Origin: Bacillota bacterium
GTDB taxonomy: Bacteria; Bacillota; Clostridia; Peptostreptococcales; Anaerovoracaceae
DNA length: 13,475 nt
NCBI GenBank assembly: GCA_016286935.1
Contig: JAEEUO010000005.1
Location: 1 to 13,475 of the forward strand
Direction: 5' to 3'
The notes below the pieces were generated by a model, which was not told where the DNA came from, did not search any database, and saw nothing but the letters and a program-made list of their open reading frames with translations. Made by a program: the position numbers and the translations under genes. Shown here one piece after another: positions 1-6,208 of the stretch; position 1 is the stretch's first letter; every line of letters begins with the position of its first letter.

Positions 1-1190
1 TCGAGATACTCCGAGCCCGGCCAGAGCGGGATCGTGATGAAGAAGAAGCCCGCGCCCGCGAGGCTCATCAGAAGCGCGACGAGGAGCAAAAGGCCGACGC
101 CGCCGTGGTCGATCAGGAAGCCGCCGGAGAAGTTCGCGAGGACCGTCGCGGTCGTGATGGCCGTCGTGAACGACGCCTGGCCGCGGACGATCTCGTTGAC
201 GCCCATCGCCTCCTGGATGAACGCGACCATCGACGCGAGGATCAGCCCGTACACGGCGACGTGGGTCAGCTGGGCGGCGTAGAGCATCGGAACGGTCTTC
301 GCCGCAGCCATCGCGATCCCCTTGAGCAGGAAGCCGACGCCCGAGGCCATCAGGAGCTTCCGCGCGCCGAACCGCCTTTGGAGCGGCCGGAAGAACAGAA
401 GCGCCGGGATCTCGAGGACCGCCTTCAGCGCGAGAACGCGGCCCATATCGGTCTGGGTCCCGCCGACGTTGCGGACGATTTGAAGGATATACGCGTTGTA
501 GACGCTGTTCGAAAACATCAGGAGAACGACGCCGAAGCACGCGATGACGAACGCGCGGCGGCGGGTGAAGAATTCGCGGAACGAGATTGTCTCGACGTAC
601 GGCCCTTTCGCGTCCGCGCTCTTTCCGATCGCCTCACGGCCGCGCCGGAAGTATACCCGCGTCAGGAGGAGCGCGAGGAACATCAAAAACACCGTCACGG
701 CGCCGGAACGCGGGATCGCGTCCGTTCCGTAACGGTCCGCAAGGGAGCCGACGACCGTCGATCCGAGCGCGTACGACACGCAGGAGATGCTCCGCGCGAC
801 GCCGAAGTCGACGTGGCCGCCCGCGGCGTTGAGCTTTTGGGGCAGCGCATTCAGAAGCGGCTGGAACGTCACGACGAACGCGATCGTCAGAAGATACGTA
901 CAGCTCAAAAGGATCGACCGCGCCCGGAGGACGGAATCGATCAGAAAGAGAAAGAGGATCGTCAGCGCCGTGAAGACGGAGACGTCGACGGCGGTGAACC
1001 GCTTCGCGCGGTCGATGGCGTTGCCGTAGACGGGCTGAAGGAACGCCGCGAGCAGGTTCGCGCACGCGATCAGGATCCCGGCCGCGGTGTTCGTGTAGCC
1101 GCGGCCGACGAGGAACGGCAGCGCAAACGAGGACGTGATCGCGTGGAGTACCCAGAACGCCGCGCTGGCCGTCGTATATCCGGCGCGCAC
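1..1190 (-). CDS. MFS permease, likely sugar (galactoside) transporter; 3' end cut by window edge
   Basis: A minus-strand frame stays open from 1190 to the left edge (about 396 codons, no stop reached). It translates to a strongly hydrophobic protein with about eleven to twelve membrane segments. The first segment is in the stretch beginning AGYTTASAAFWVLHAITSSF, and the family-like loop QPVYGNAIDR lies between segments 2 and 3. The N-terminal pattern (helix, then PFLVGRGYTNTAAGIL) resembles the MFS_1-like/LacY-type branch of the major facilitator superfamily. The start is the GTG at 1190-1188, one base after the galK stop; no ATG lies upstream in this frame. The ribosome-binding site is only a weak GGTGG inside the end of galK, so translation is probably coupled. 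Family length is about 400-420 residues, so only the extreme C-terminus is missing. A galactose or galactoside substrate is inferred from galK; proton symport is the family norm. Confidence 0.85.
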   Translation of the reverse strand, partial: MRAGYTTASAAFWVLHAITSSFALPFLVGRGYTNTAAGILIACANLLAAFLQPVYGNAIDRAKRFTAVDVSVFTALTILFLFLIDSVLRARSILLSCTYLLTIAFVVTFQPLLNALPQKLNAAGGHVDFGVARSISCVSYALGSTVVGSLADRYGTDAIPRSGAVTVFLMFLALLLTRVYFRRGREAIGKSADAKGPYVETISFREFFTRRRAFVIACFGVVLLMFSNSVYNAYILQIVRNVGGTQTDMGRVLALKAVLEIPALLFFRPLQRRFGARKLLMASGVGFLLKGIAMAAAKTVPMLYAAQLTHVAVYGLILASMVAFIQEAMGVNEIVRGQASFTTAITTATVLANFSGGFLIDHGGVGLLLLVALLMSLAGAGFFFITIPLWPGSEYL

Positions 1191-1191
1191 C

Positions 1192-2481
1192 CTATTCCAC
1201 CGCCGAGGCGCCCTCGGGACGGATGCGGAGGACGTGGCACGTCCCCTCTCCGAAGACGGTCTCGATCCCCTCGGTAAAGGCGCCGAGCAGATCGACCGGA
1301 ACGTATGCCTGGATCGTGCCGGCGAAGCCGCCGCCGTGGACGCGGATCGCGCCCTCCCCGTTGAGGAGGCGGCGTCCGACCGCGAGCGCGAGCGGAACGG
1401 CCTGGTCGGCGGGATCCTTGCCCGCCCAGACGTTCTGGAGGTACCGCTCCGACGACTGGCCGGACGCGTTCACGAGCTCGAGGAACGCTGCGAAATCGCC
1501 CTTTTCGAGCGCTTCCGCCTCGGCCGCGACGCGCTTCTCCTCGTCGAAGAAGTGGATCGCGCGCAGAACGGCGCGGTCGCCGCACTTCTTCCGGAGCTCG
1601 TAGATGCGCGGATAGAACGCGCTCTCCGGCCCGTCGCGCAGGACGTCCTTGCCGAAGAACGATGCGATCGACTTCATCTCGGCCGGGATCGCCGCGAAGT
1701 CCGCGGTGAGGTTTTCGTGGCCGGAGACGGTGTCGATGATGCAGAGCGCGTATCCGAACTTTCCGAAGTCGCAGTCGATCTTCTTCACGACCGGCTCGTC
1801 GGGATTTTCAAAGTCGATGAACGCGCAGCCGCCGACGGCGATCGCGGTCTGGTCCATCAGGCCGCAGGGCTTGCCGAAATAGACGTTCTCCGCGTATTTG
1901 CCGATCTTCGCGAGACCGACGGGATCGATCGCGCCTCCCGCGTAGAAGCGGTTCAGGATCACGCCGACGAGCAGCTCATACGCCGCCGAGCTCGAGAGGC
2001 CCGAGCCCGAGAGGATGTCGCTCGTCACGCACGCGTCGAAGCCGTGGACCTCGTGGCCCTTGTCCGCGACGCCCTTCGCGATCCCGCGCACGAGAGCCGC
2101 CGACGAATTCCGTTCGCGCTCCCGCGGCTCGAGATCCGAGACGTCGACCCGAAGCGGCGGGTAGCCGTCGGAGGCGATGCGGATGACGTCGGTGCCGTTC
2201 GGTGCCGCGAGCGCGAGCATGTCCAGATCCACCGCGGCCGGCAGAACGTGGCCGTGCTGGTGGTCGGTGTGGTTTCCGCCGAGCTCGGTACGGCCGGGGC
2301 TCGAGAACAGCGTCGCCGCCGCCTCGTTCTCCGGGAACGCGTCCATGAACTGTTCCGCGAGCATCTCGACGCGCGAACGCGCCGCGAGCACCTTTTCCAT
2401 GTCGTTGTCGGGTGCGTAGAATTGCGCGAGAGGCCAGTCGTACGCGCCGTTGTTCAGTTGATCGATCCAGTCGTTGTTCAT
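1192..2481 (-). CDS. galK: Galactokinase (GHMP kinase family)
   Basis: 429 residues. It should phosphorylate alpha-D-galactose with ATP to galactose 1-phosphate, the first Leloir step, in the cytosol. Signatures: sugar-binding GRTELGGNHTDHQHG (about residues 63-77), the GHMP ATP loop LSGSGLSSSAA (157-167), CGLMDQ with the presumed catalytic Asp210, and the C-terminal HGGGFAGTIQA (382-392). The usual GEHTDY sugar signature reads GNHTDH here, a variant I associate with clostridial galactokinases. The ATG at 2481 follows GGAAAGGA about 10 nt upstream. It sits 33 nt after era, with a small hairpin between, and 1 nt before the permease gene. No galT, galE or lacZ is visible, so the rest of the pathway must be elsewhere. 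A related sugar kinase activity cannot be excluded. Confidence 0.93.
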   Translation of the reverse strand: MNNDWIDQLNNGAYDWPLAQFYAPDNDMEKVLAARSRVEMLAEQFMDAFPENEAAATLFSSPGRTELGGNHTDHQHGHVLPAAVDLDMLALAAPNGTDVIRIASDGYPPLRVDVSDLEPRERERNSSAALVRGIAKGVADKGHEVHGFDACVTSDILSGSGLSSSAAYELLVGVILNRFYAGGAIDPVGLAKIGKYAENVYFGKPCGLMDQTAIAVGGCAFIDFENPDEPVVKKIDCDFGKFGYALCIIDTVSGHENLTADFAAIPAEMKSIASFFGKDVLRDGPESAFYPRIYELRKKCGDRAVLRAIHFFDEEKRVAAEAEALEKGDFAAFLELVNASGQSSERYLQNVWAGKDPADQAVPLALAVGRRLLNGEGAIRVHGGGFAGTIQAYVPVDLLGAFTEGIETVFGEGTCHVLRIRPEGASAVE

Positions 2482-2495
2482 TGTGTTTCGTCCTT

Positions 2496-2513
2496 TCCGG
2501 CCGTTCCGCCGGA
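2496..2513 (-). promoter_or_regulatory. Small hairpin between era and galK, next to the galK ribosome-binding site
   Basis: TCCGGC and GCCGGA arms are separated by a 6-nt loop. On the transcript the hairpin ends directly at the AAGGA ribosome-binding site of galK. It has no U-run, so it is not an intrinsic terminator. It could modulate galK translation or be an mRNA processing site; the role is inference. Confidence 0.4.
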
Positions 2514-2514
2514 G

Positions 2515-3456
2515 CTATTCGTCCTTTTCGGCGACGTAGCCGAAATTCGACAGCGCGAAGTCTGAATCGCGCCAGTTTTCCTTGACCTTCACCCAAAGCT
2601 GGAGGAAGACCTTCGTTCCCGTCAGGCTTTCGATCTCAAGCCGCGCGGCCTTGCCGATGCCCTTGAGCTTCTTGCCCTCCTTGCCGATGATGATGCCTTT
2701 GTGGGTCTTGCGCTCGCAGTAGATCACGGCGCCGATCCGCGTCAGGCCCTTGAGTTCCTCGTACGATTCGATCTCGACCGCGACGCCGTGGGGCACCTCG
2801 TCCGAGAGGTACAGAAGCACCTTCTCGCGGATGATCTCGCTCACGAGGAAGCGCATCGGGTGGTCGGTGACCATGTCCTCGGGGAAGTACATCGGCCCTT
2901 CCGGCACGAGCTTTTCGACCGCCCTGACGATGTCCTTCACGTTCGTTCCGTCGATCGCTGCGCAGCCGAAGATGTCGGCGAAGAGGCCGGTCGCCTCATA
3001 GTGGTCGTAGATGCGCTTATAGGCGTCCGGGCCGATCGTGTCGATCTTGTTGATCACGAGGATCTTCGGCGTTTCGGTCTCATTCAGCCGTTCGAGGATG
3101 AACGCGTCGCCCTTTCCGGCCTCCGGCTCGGAGTCGACAAGAAAAAGAATTACGTCAACCCCGGAGAGCGAACGGATCGCCGACTCGGTCATGTACGTGC
3201 CGAGTTTGTTGTGGGGTTTGTGGATCCCGGGCGTATCGAGGAATACGAGCTGGGCGCCCTCGTCAGGCGTTGATCCTCCGCCGTTTTCGGCGGTTCCGCC
3301 CTCTTCCGGGAGGCGCGTGTAGATCCCGCGGACGGTGTTGCGCGTCGTCTGGGGCTTCGCGGACGCGATCGCGATCTTCTCGCCCAAAATGGCGTTCAGA
3401 AGCGTCGATTTGCCGACGTTCGGCCGCCCTGCGATTGTTACAAAGCCAGATTTCAT
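2515..3456 (-). CDS. era: GTPase Era, ribosome biogenesis factor
   Basis: 313 residues. Era binds the 3' end of 16S rRNA and couples GTP hydrolysis to 30S subunit maturation. Visible: G1 loop GRPNVGKS (10-17), switch I around PQTTRN (35-40), G3 DTPG (74-77) followed by IHKPHNKLG, G4 NKID (136-139), and a C-terminal KH domain with the GKEG loop (258-261). The ATG at 3456 has GAGG 6 nt upstream and lies 3 nt after the ybeY stop, so the two genes are translated in tandem. Between switch I and G3 there is an extra Gly/Glu-rich stretch of about 15-18 residues (about 49-66) not found in the Era proteins I know. At DNA level this insertion carries a perfect 6-bp-arm palindrome. Otherwise all functional motifs are intact. 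Confidence 0.97.
   Translation of the reverse strand: MKSGFVTIAGRPNVGKSTLLNAILGEKIAIASAKPQTTRNTVRGIYTRLPEEGGTAENGGGSTPDEGAQLVFLDTPGIHKPHNKLGTYMTESAIRSLSGVDVILFLVDSEPEAGKGDAFILERLNETETPKILVINKIDTIGPDAYKRIYDHYEATGLFADIFGCAAIDGTNVKDIVRAVEKLVPEGPMYFPEDMVTDHPMRFLVSEIIREKVLLYLSDEVPHGVAVEIESYEELKGLTRIGAVIYCERKTHKGIIIGKEGKKLKGIGKAARLEIESLTGTKVFLQLWVKVKENWRDSDFALSNFGYVAEKDE
3278..3293. repeat. Short perfect palindrome inside the Era insertion
   Basis: CCGCCG-TTTT-CGGCGG: 6-bp arms around a 4-nt loop. It sits within codons of the non-conserved Era insertion, so it could form a hairpin in the era coding region. It overlaps the segment that resembles part of ybeY at 3705-3729. Confidence 0.5.
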
Positions 3457-3459
3457 GTG

Positions 3460-4002
3460 TTACCTCAGAATGCCGAGCTCGGACATAACGGCTTCTTCCT
3501 TCGCGCGCATGGCCGCGCGGTCCTCTTCTGTTTCGTGGTCGTATCCCAGAAGGTGGAAAACGGAGTGGGTCGCAAGGTAGACGATCTCGCGTTCGACGGA
3601 GTGGCCGAACGCCTCGGCCTGTTCCTCCGCGCGCTGTTTGTTGATGACGATGTCGCCGAGTTCGAAGAGCGGTTCGCTCTCCTCCGGGCCCGCGGCGTCA
3701 AAATCGCCGTTTTGAGCCGTTTTTCCCTCGTTTTGACATAATTCCTCACGCACGCGCAAAAAGTCGTTGTATTCGGCTTCTACGTCCTCACAGAGGGGGA
3801 ACGAGAGCACGTCGGTCACCTTGTCCGTCGCGCGGTAGTCGCGATTGAGCTCGCGGATCTCCCCGGGAGACACGAAGCTCACCGACACCGCGCACAGATC
3901 GGGATCGAGTCCCTCCTCCCAGCACGCGATCTCCGCCGCTTTCCTTATCTTTTCGAGGTAGTTCTCTTCCGGGATCCGCTCTTCGTCGTACAGTATGTTC
4001 AT
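3460..4002 (-). CDS. ybeY: Endoribonuclease YbeY (rRNA maturation factor)
   Basis: 180 residues from the ATG at 4002. YbeY is a zinc-dependent endoribonuclease needed for 16S 3'-end processing and 70S quality control; it works with Era. Visible: RDYRATDKVTDVLSFP (about 54-69), ELGDIVI (114-120) and the metal-binding HSVFHLLGYDH (His146, His150, His156). A GTG at 4011 could add three residues (VIA), but the ATG before NILYDEE fits the family and has GGTGA upstream, so I prefer it. Between DVLSFP and LGDIVI there is a loop of about 40 residues (about 71-112), much longer than in E. coli YbeY. It includes EGKTAQNG, which resembles EGGTAENG in the Era insertion. The ribosome-binding site is weak and the 5' side is occupied by a long inverted repeat. 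Confidence 0.95.
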   Translation of the reverse strand: MNILYDEERIPEENYLEKIRKAAEIACWEEGLDPDLCAVSVSFVSPGEIRELNRDYRATDKVTDVLSFPLCEDVEAEYNDFLRVREELCQNEGKTAQNGDFDAAGPEESEPLFELGDIVINKQRAEEQAEAFGHSVEREIVYLATHSVFHLLGYDHETEEDRAAMRAKEEAVMSELGILR

Positions 4003-4022
4003 TGCAATCACCAGGAGGAATC

Positions 4023-4096
4023 GTGAAAACGTGTCTTCCGGCGGCGTTGAGAACGTCGGCGCTTAACGATTGACGAGCCGGAAGATATGTTTTCAC
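4023..4096 (+). repeat. Long inverted repeat / RNA hairpin filling the phoH-ybeY gap
   Basis: Left arm 4023-4042 (GTGAAAACGTGTCTTCCGGC) and right arm 4077-4096 (GCCGGAAGATATGTTTTCAC) match at 18 of 20 positions as inverted repeats. As plus-strand RNA the two remaining positions are G-U wobbles, giving 20 continuous pairs; as minus-strand RNA they are A-C mismatches. Inside lies a second stem, CGTTGAG (4045-4051) with CTTAACG (4062-4068), all paired on the plus strand with one G-U, closing a 10-nt loop. The right arm directly abuts the phoH stop codon at 4097. There is no U-run after either arm, so it does not look like a simple terminator. It may be an mRNA stabilising or processing hairpin, a remnant of a small palindromic element, or an antisense RNA. 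Confidence 0.75.
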
Positions 4097-5095
4097 TTAT
4101 TCCTCGTCGTCGCTTGTGTCATCCTGGCGGGGATGCTTCGAAAGGTACCTGTCGTAGGCCGTGATGATCCGGCGGACGAGCGGGTGGCGGACGACGTCCT
4201 GTTCGTTCAGACGGCAGAACGCGATCCCTTCCGTCCCCTCGAGCACGCGCACCGCCTCCAGAAGCCCGGACTTCTTCCCGCGCGGGAGGTCGATCTGGGT
4301 GATGTCGCCGGTGACGACGGCCTTCGAGCCGAACCCGAGGCGCGTCAGGAACATCTTCATCTGTTCGCCGGTCGTGTTCTGGGCCTCGTCGAGGATGATG
4401 AAGGCGTTGTCGAGCGTCCGCCCGCGCATGTACGCGAGCGGAACGACTTCGATGAATTCACGTTCCTTGAGACGGAGCGCCGCGTCGCGCCCGAGCATAT
4501 CGTAGAGCGCGTCGTAGAGCGGACGGAGGTACGGATCGACCTTCTCCTGGAGGTCTCCGGGGAGGAAGCCGAGCCGCTCGCCCGCTTCGACCGCGGGGCG
4601 CGCGAGGAGGATCTTCTGGACCTCCTTGTTCTTGAACGCGTTGATCGCCATCGCGACGGCGATGTACGTCTTGCCGGTTCCGGCGGGGCCGATGCCGAAG
4701 GTGATGTCGTGGGTCCGGATGGCCTTCGTATAGGCCGTCTGGCCGATCGTCTTCGGTTTGATCGGCTTGCCGCGCTGGGTGAAGCAGATGACGTCCTTGT
4801 TCATCCCGGCTTCGCGGTACGTCATGCCTTTTTCGTGGAGGGAGATGACGTAGTTCACCTTCTGGGGGTCGAGCGGTTCGCCGGCCCGGAGGATGTACAG
4901 GAATTCGTCGATCACGGCGGCAGCCTCCTCGGCGTCGGGGCCGCTCACGAGGATCGCGTCGCCGTGCTGGTAGACCTCGACGTTGTAGTTGTCGCGCAGG
5001 ATGGCCATAATGCCGTCGAGGCTGCCGAAGAGTTCGGAGGGGTTGACGTCCGGATTCAGCGGAATCCGGACCGGTTCCGAAAACAGGTTTTCCAT
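4097..5095 (-). CDS. phoH: PhoH-family ATPase (PhoH-like, YbeZ type)
   Basis: 332 residues. A cytosolic P-loop ATPase commonly encoded beside ybeY and implicated in RNA metabolism and rRNA maturation; its exact biochemical role is not settled. Visible: an N-terminal small nucleic-acid-binding (KH-like) region (about 1-80), Walker A GPAGTGKT (136-143), ARPAVEAGERLGFLPGD (165-181), Walker B with DEAQN (236-240) and the TGDITQIDLP sensor-like motif (262-271), then an acidic tail. The length is usual for the family. The start at 5095 has AAGGA about 7 nt upstream and lies 14 nt after the stop of the SLH-like gene, so the two are co-transcribed. A 94-nt gap containing a long inverted repeat separates it from ybeY. 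Confidence 0.95.
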   Translation of the reverse strand: MENLFSEPVRIPLNPDVNPSELFGSLDGIMAILRDNYNVEVYQHGDAILVSGPDAEEAAAVIDEFLYILRAGEPLDPQKVNYVISLHEKGMTYREAGMNKDVICFTQRGKPIKPKTIGQTAYTKAIRTHDITFGIGPAGTGKTYIAVAMAINAFKNKEVQKILLARPAVEAGERLGFLPGDLQEKVDPYLRPLYDALYDMLGRDAALRLKEREFIEVVPLAYMRGRTLDNAFIILDEAQNTTGEQMKMFLTRLGFGSKAVVTGDITQIDLPRGKKSGLLEAVRVLEGTEGIAFCRLNEQDVVRHPLVRRIITAYDRYLSKHPRQDDTSDDEE

Positions 5096-5109
5096 TCAGT
5101 GATCCTTAA

Positions 5110-5901
5110 TTACTTCTTGCTGAAGAGGCCGCCGATCTTCGCGAAGATGCCGAGCTTTTCGTTTTCGGCCGGGATCGCCTTTTCGAGCAGTTCCTTCGTC
5201 TCCGCGACGGTGAGGTGGGCCTTCGGATAGAACTTCTTCGCCTTGTCGACGGTCACGTATTTGTTGGCGACGCAGTACGCGATCGCTTCCTGCGCCCAGT
5301 CGGAGACGTCGTCGGCGTCGGCGACCTGGAGCTTATAGGTCTTGTTGTCCTTGAAGCCGCCGTCGTATTTCTTGATGTAGCGGTAGATGAAGACGATGAG
5401 CTGTTCGCGCGTCACCGGATCGTCGATGCCGAACTGGTCGGGATAGTACCCTTCCGTCACGCCGATGTCGGTCGCCCAGCGGATCGCGGGGGCGCATTTG
5501 TGAAGCGTGTGGACGTCCTTGTAGGTCAGGTTCTTCATCACGGACGGGGAGCCGGCAAGCTGCCAGAATTCGTACAGCGCTTCGCCTCTCGTCACTTCGT
5601 CTTCGTCCTTCGCGTCCGTTTCGATCTTCGTCACGGCCGGTTTCGTCACGGCGGCGGCAGCGGCAGCCGCGGCGGGCTTTACGGCAGTCGCGGCGGGCTT
5701 GGCGGCGGTGGTCGTCGTCGCGGGTTTTACGGTCGTCGCGGCGGGCTTGGCAGTCGTCGTCGCGGGTTTTACGGTCGTCGTCGCGGGCTTCGTGCCGGCG
5801 GCGGTGCCGACCTGGGTCTTCGAGGCGATGTTCTCTTTCAGTTTTTCGAACAGACCGCCGGTTTTTTTCGTGGTATCGTCCTTATTCGTTTTAATAGCCA
5901 T
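5110..5901 (-). CDS. Signal-peptide-less SLH-domain protein with Lys-Pro-Ala-Thr repeat linker
   Basis: 263 residues from the ATG at 5901, chosen because a full AGGAGG stands 8 nt upstream; an in-frame start nine codons earlier has no such site. Order: charged, possibly amphipathic N-terminus (MAIKTNKDDTTKKTGGLFEK, 1-20), a low-complexity linker of repeated KPATTT/KPAAT units (about 38-92), then two to three S-layer-homology-like units (about 100-243). Examples are AIRWATDIGVTEGYYPDQF (139-157) followed by TREQL, and WAQEAIAYCVANKYV. It ends GIFAKIGGLFSKK, echoing the N-terminal GGLFEK. SLH domains normally bind secondary cell-wall polymer outside the cell, but I see no signal peptide or membrane helix, so this protein is predicted to be cytosolic. 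It heads the phoH-ybeY-era transcript. Function unknown; a scaffold or structural role is only a guess. Confidence 0.85.
   Translation of the reverse strand: MAIKTNKDDTTKKTGGLFEKLKENIASKTQVGTAAGTKPATTTVKPATTTAKPAATTVKPATTTTAAKPAATAVKPAAAAAAAAVTKPAVTKIETDAKDEDEVTRGEALYEFWQLAGSPSVMKNLTYKDVHTLHKCAPAIRWATDIGVTEGYYPDQFGIDDPVTREQLIVFIYRYIKKYDGGFKDNKTYKLQVADADDVSDWAQEAIAYCVANKYVTVDKAKKFYPKAHLTVAETKELLEKAIPAENEKLGIFAKIGGLFSKK
5680..5815 (-). repeat. Codon-level tandem repeats encoding the KPATTT linker
   Basis: The DNA for the linker of the SLH-like protein repeats short GTCGTCGCGGG(T/C)TT-like units several times. These encode successive KPA(T/A)TT blocks and an eight-residue alanine run. Such runs are prone to slippage, so length variation between strains is likely. 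Confidence 0.7.
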
Positions 5902-5948
5902 TTTCGTTCCTCCTGAATAAAACGGCAACGTACAGATCAGTTGTATTC

Positions 5949-5977
5949 AGTATACCCCCTTTTGCCGCGTCCGTAAA
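5949..5977 (-). promoter_or_regulatory. Sigma-A-type promoter of the SLH-phoH-ybeY-era-galK operon
   Basis: On the minus strand -35 TTTACG (5977-5972), a 17-bp spacer and -10 TATACT (5954-5949). Transcription would start near 5942 and give a leader of about 40 nt with AGGAGG before the ATG at 5901. No other good promoter or terminator is visible down to the left edge, so one transcript could cover all six genes. Confidence 0.72.
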
Positions 5978-5988
5978 GCCGAAACAAC

Positions 5989-6019
5989 GAAACGCCCCGC
6001 GTTGCCGCGGGGGCGTTTC
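5989..6019 (-). terminator. Probable intrinsic terminator upstream of the SLH-phoH operon
   Basis: Arms GAAACGCCCCGCG (5989-6001) and CGCGGGGGCGTTTC (6006-6019) form a 13-bp stem with one bulged base and a 4-nt loop. On the minus strand it is followed by a T-rich stretch (GTTGTTTC). It lies 27 nt after the stop of the gene fragment at 6047 and would end transcripts coming from the recombinase-like gene. Confidence 0.65.
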
Positions 6020-6094
6020 TCCCTCTGTTGGAACGACTACTTCATATTACGGCAGCTCGTAGTGGTTGATGTCGTAAACGGAGTTCGAGGTGAA

Positions 6095-6118
6095 CGAATG
6101 ATCTATCGAATGATCTAT
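6095..6118. repeat. 12-bp perfect tandem duplication
   Basis: CGAATGATCTAT occurs twice in tandem (6095-6106, 6107-6118). It lies inside the gene fragment and encodes a repeated Ile-Asp-His-Ser. Confidence 0.8.
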
Positions 6119-6123
6119 CTGAA

Positions 6124-6138
6124 CGGCGCTCGGCGCCG
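6124..6138. repeat. GC-rich palindrome
   Basis: CGGCGC-TCG-GCGCCG, 6-bp arms with a 3-nt centre. It is the first of four closely spaced palindromes downstream of the recombinase-like gene (6124-6252). Confidence 0.6.
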
Positions 6139-6157
6139 GGCTGGCCTCCGGTTTATT

Positions 6158-6175
6158 CCATATTTTTGAGTATGG
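6158..6175. repeat. CCATA...GTATGG palindrome, downstream of the recombinase-like gene
   Basis: The 18-bp CCATATTTTTGAGTATGG has inverted ends CCATA and TATGG. It shares its end sequences and total length with the palindrome at 7195-7212 (13 of 18 positions identical), which lies on the other side of the recombinase-like gene. It is a candidate protein-binding or recombination site; that role is inferred. Confidence 0.5.
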
Positions 6176-6184
6176 ATTGTTATC

Positions 6185-6208
6185 GGGGTAAAAAGTACCC
6201 CCTTTTTT
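6185..6208 (+). terminator. Plus-strand intrinsic terminator with no visible plus-strand gene
   Basis: Stem GGGGTA (6185-6190) and TACCCC (6196-6201), a 5-nt AAAAG loop, then C and six T residues (6203-6208). This is the canonical form of an intrinsic terminator only in the plus direction; on the minus strand the hairpin is preceded by A residues and followed by no T-run. All nearby genes are on the minus strand, so what it ends is unclear. Confidence 0.55.

Noticed and set aside
105..1277. 390-codon plus-strand open frame at the left end
   Set aside because: Highly charged shadow of the minus-strand MFS permease, whose translation shows clear membrane helices.
1070..1585. 171-codon minus-strand open frame overlapping galK and the permease start
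   Set aside because: It is in a different frame from both real genes; Arg/Gly/Pro-rich with no motif.
1135..2565. 476-codon plus-strand open frame opposite galK
   Set aside because: Arg/Asp/Glu-rich translation without any family signature, lying exactly antisense to a fully motif-bearing galactokinase; an artefact of GC-rich codon bias.
4011..4030. AGGAGG followed by GTG on the plus strand near 4014-4025, suggesting a plus-strand gene
   Set aside because: The frame after it holds no protein-like sequence and lies antisense to phoH; the AGGAGG is the complement of CCTCCT upstream of ybeY.
4070..5230. 386-codon plus-strand open frame opposite phoH
   Set aside because: Antisense to PhoH with complete Walker motifs. 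Its start lies in the intergenic inverted repeat, and the protein has no coherent features beyond a short hydrophobic start.
5680..5815. KPA repeat linker as a histone-H1-like DNA-binding tail
   Set aside because: The repeats are Thr/Ala-rich with only one Lys per unit, far less basic than H1-like bacterial proteins, so DNA binding is not supported.
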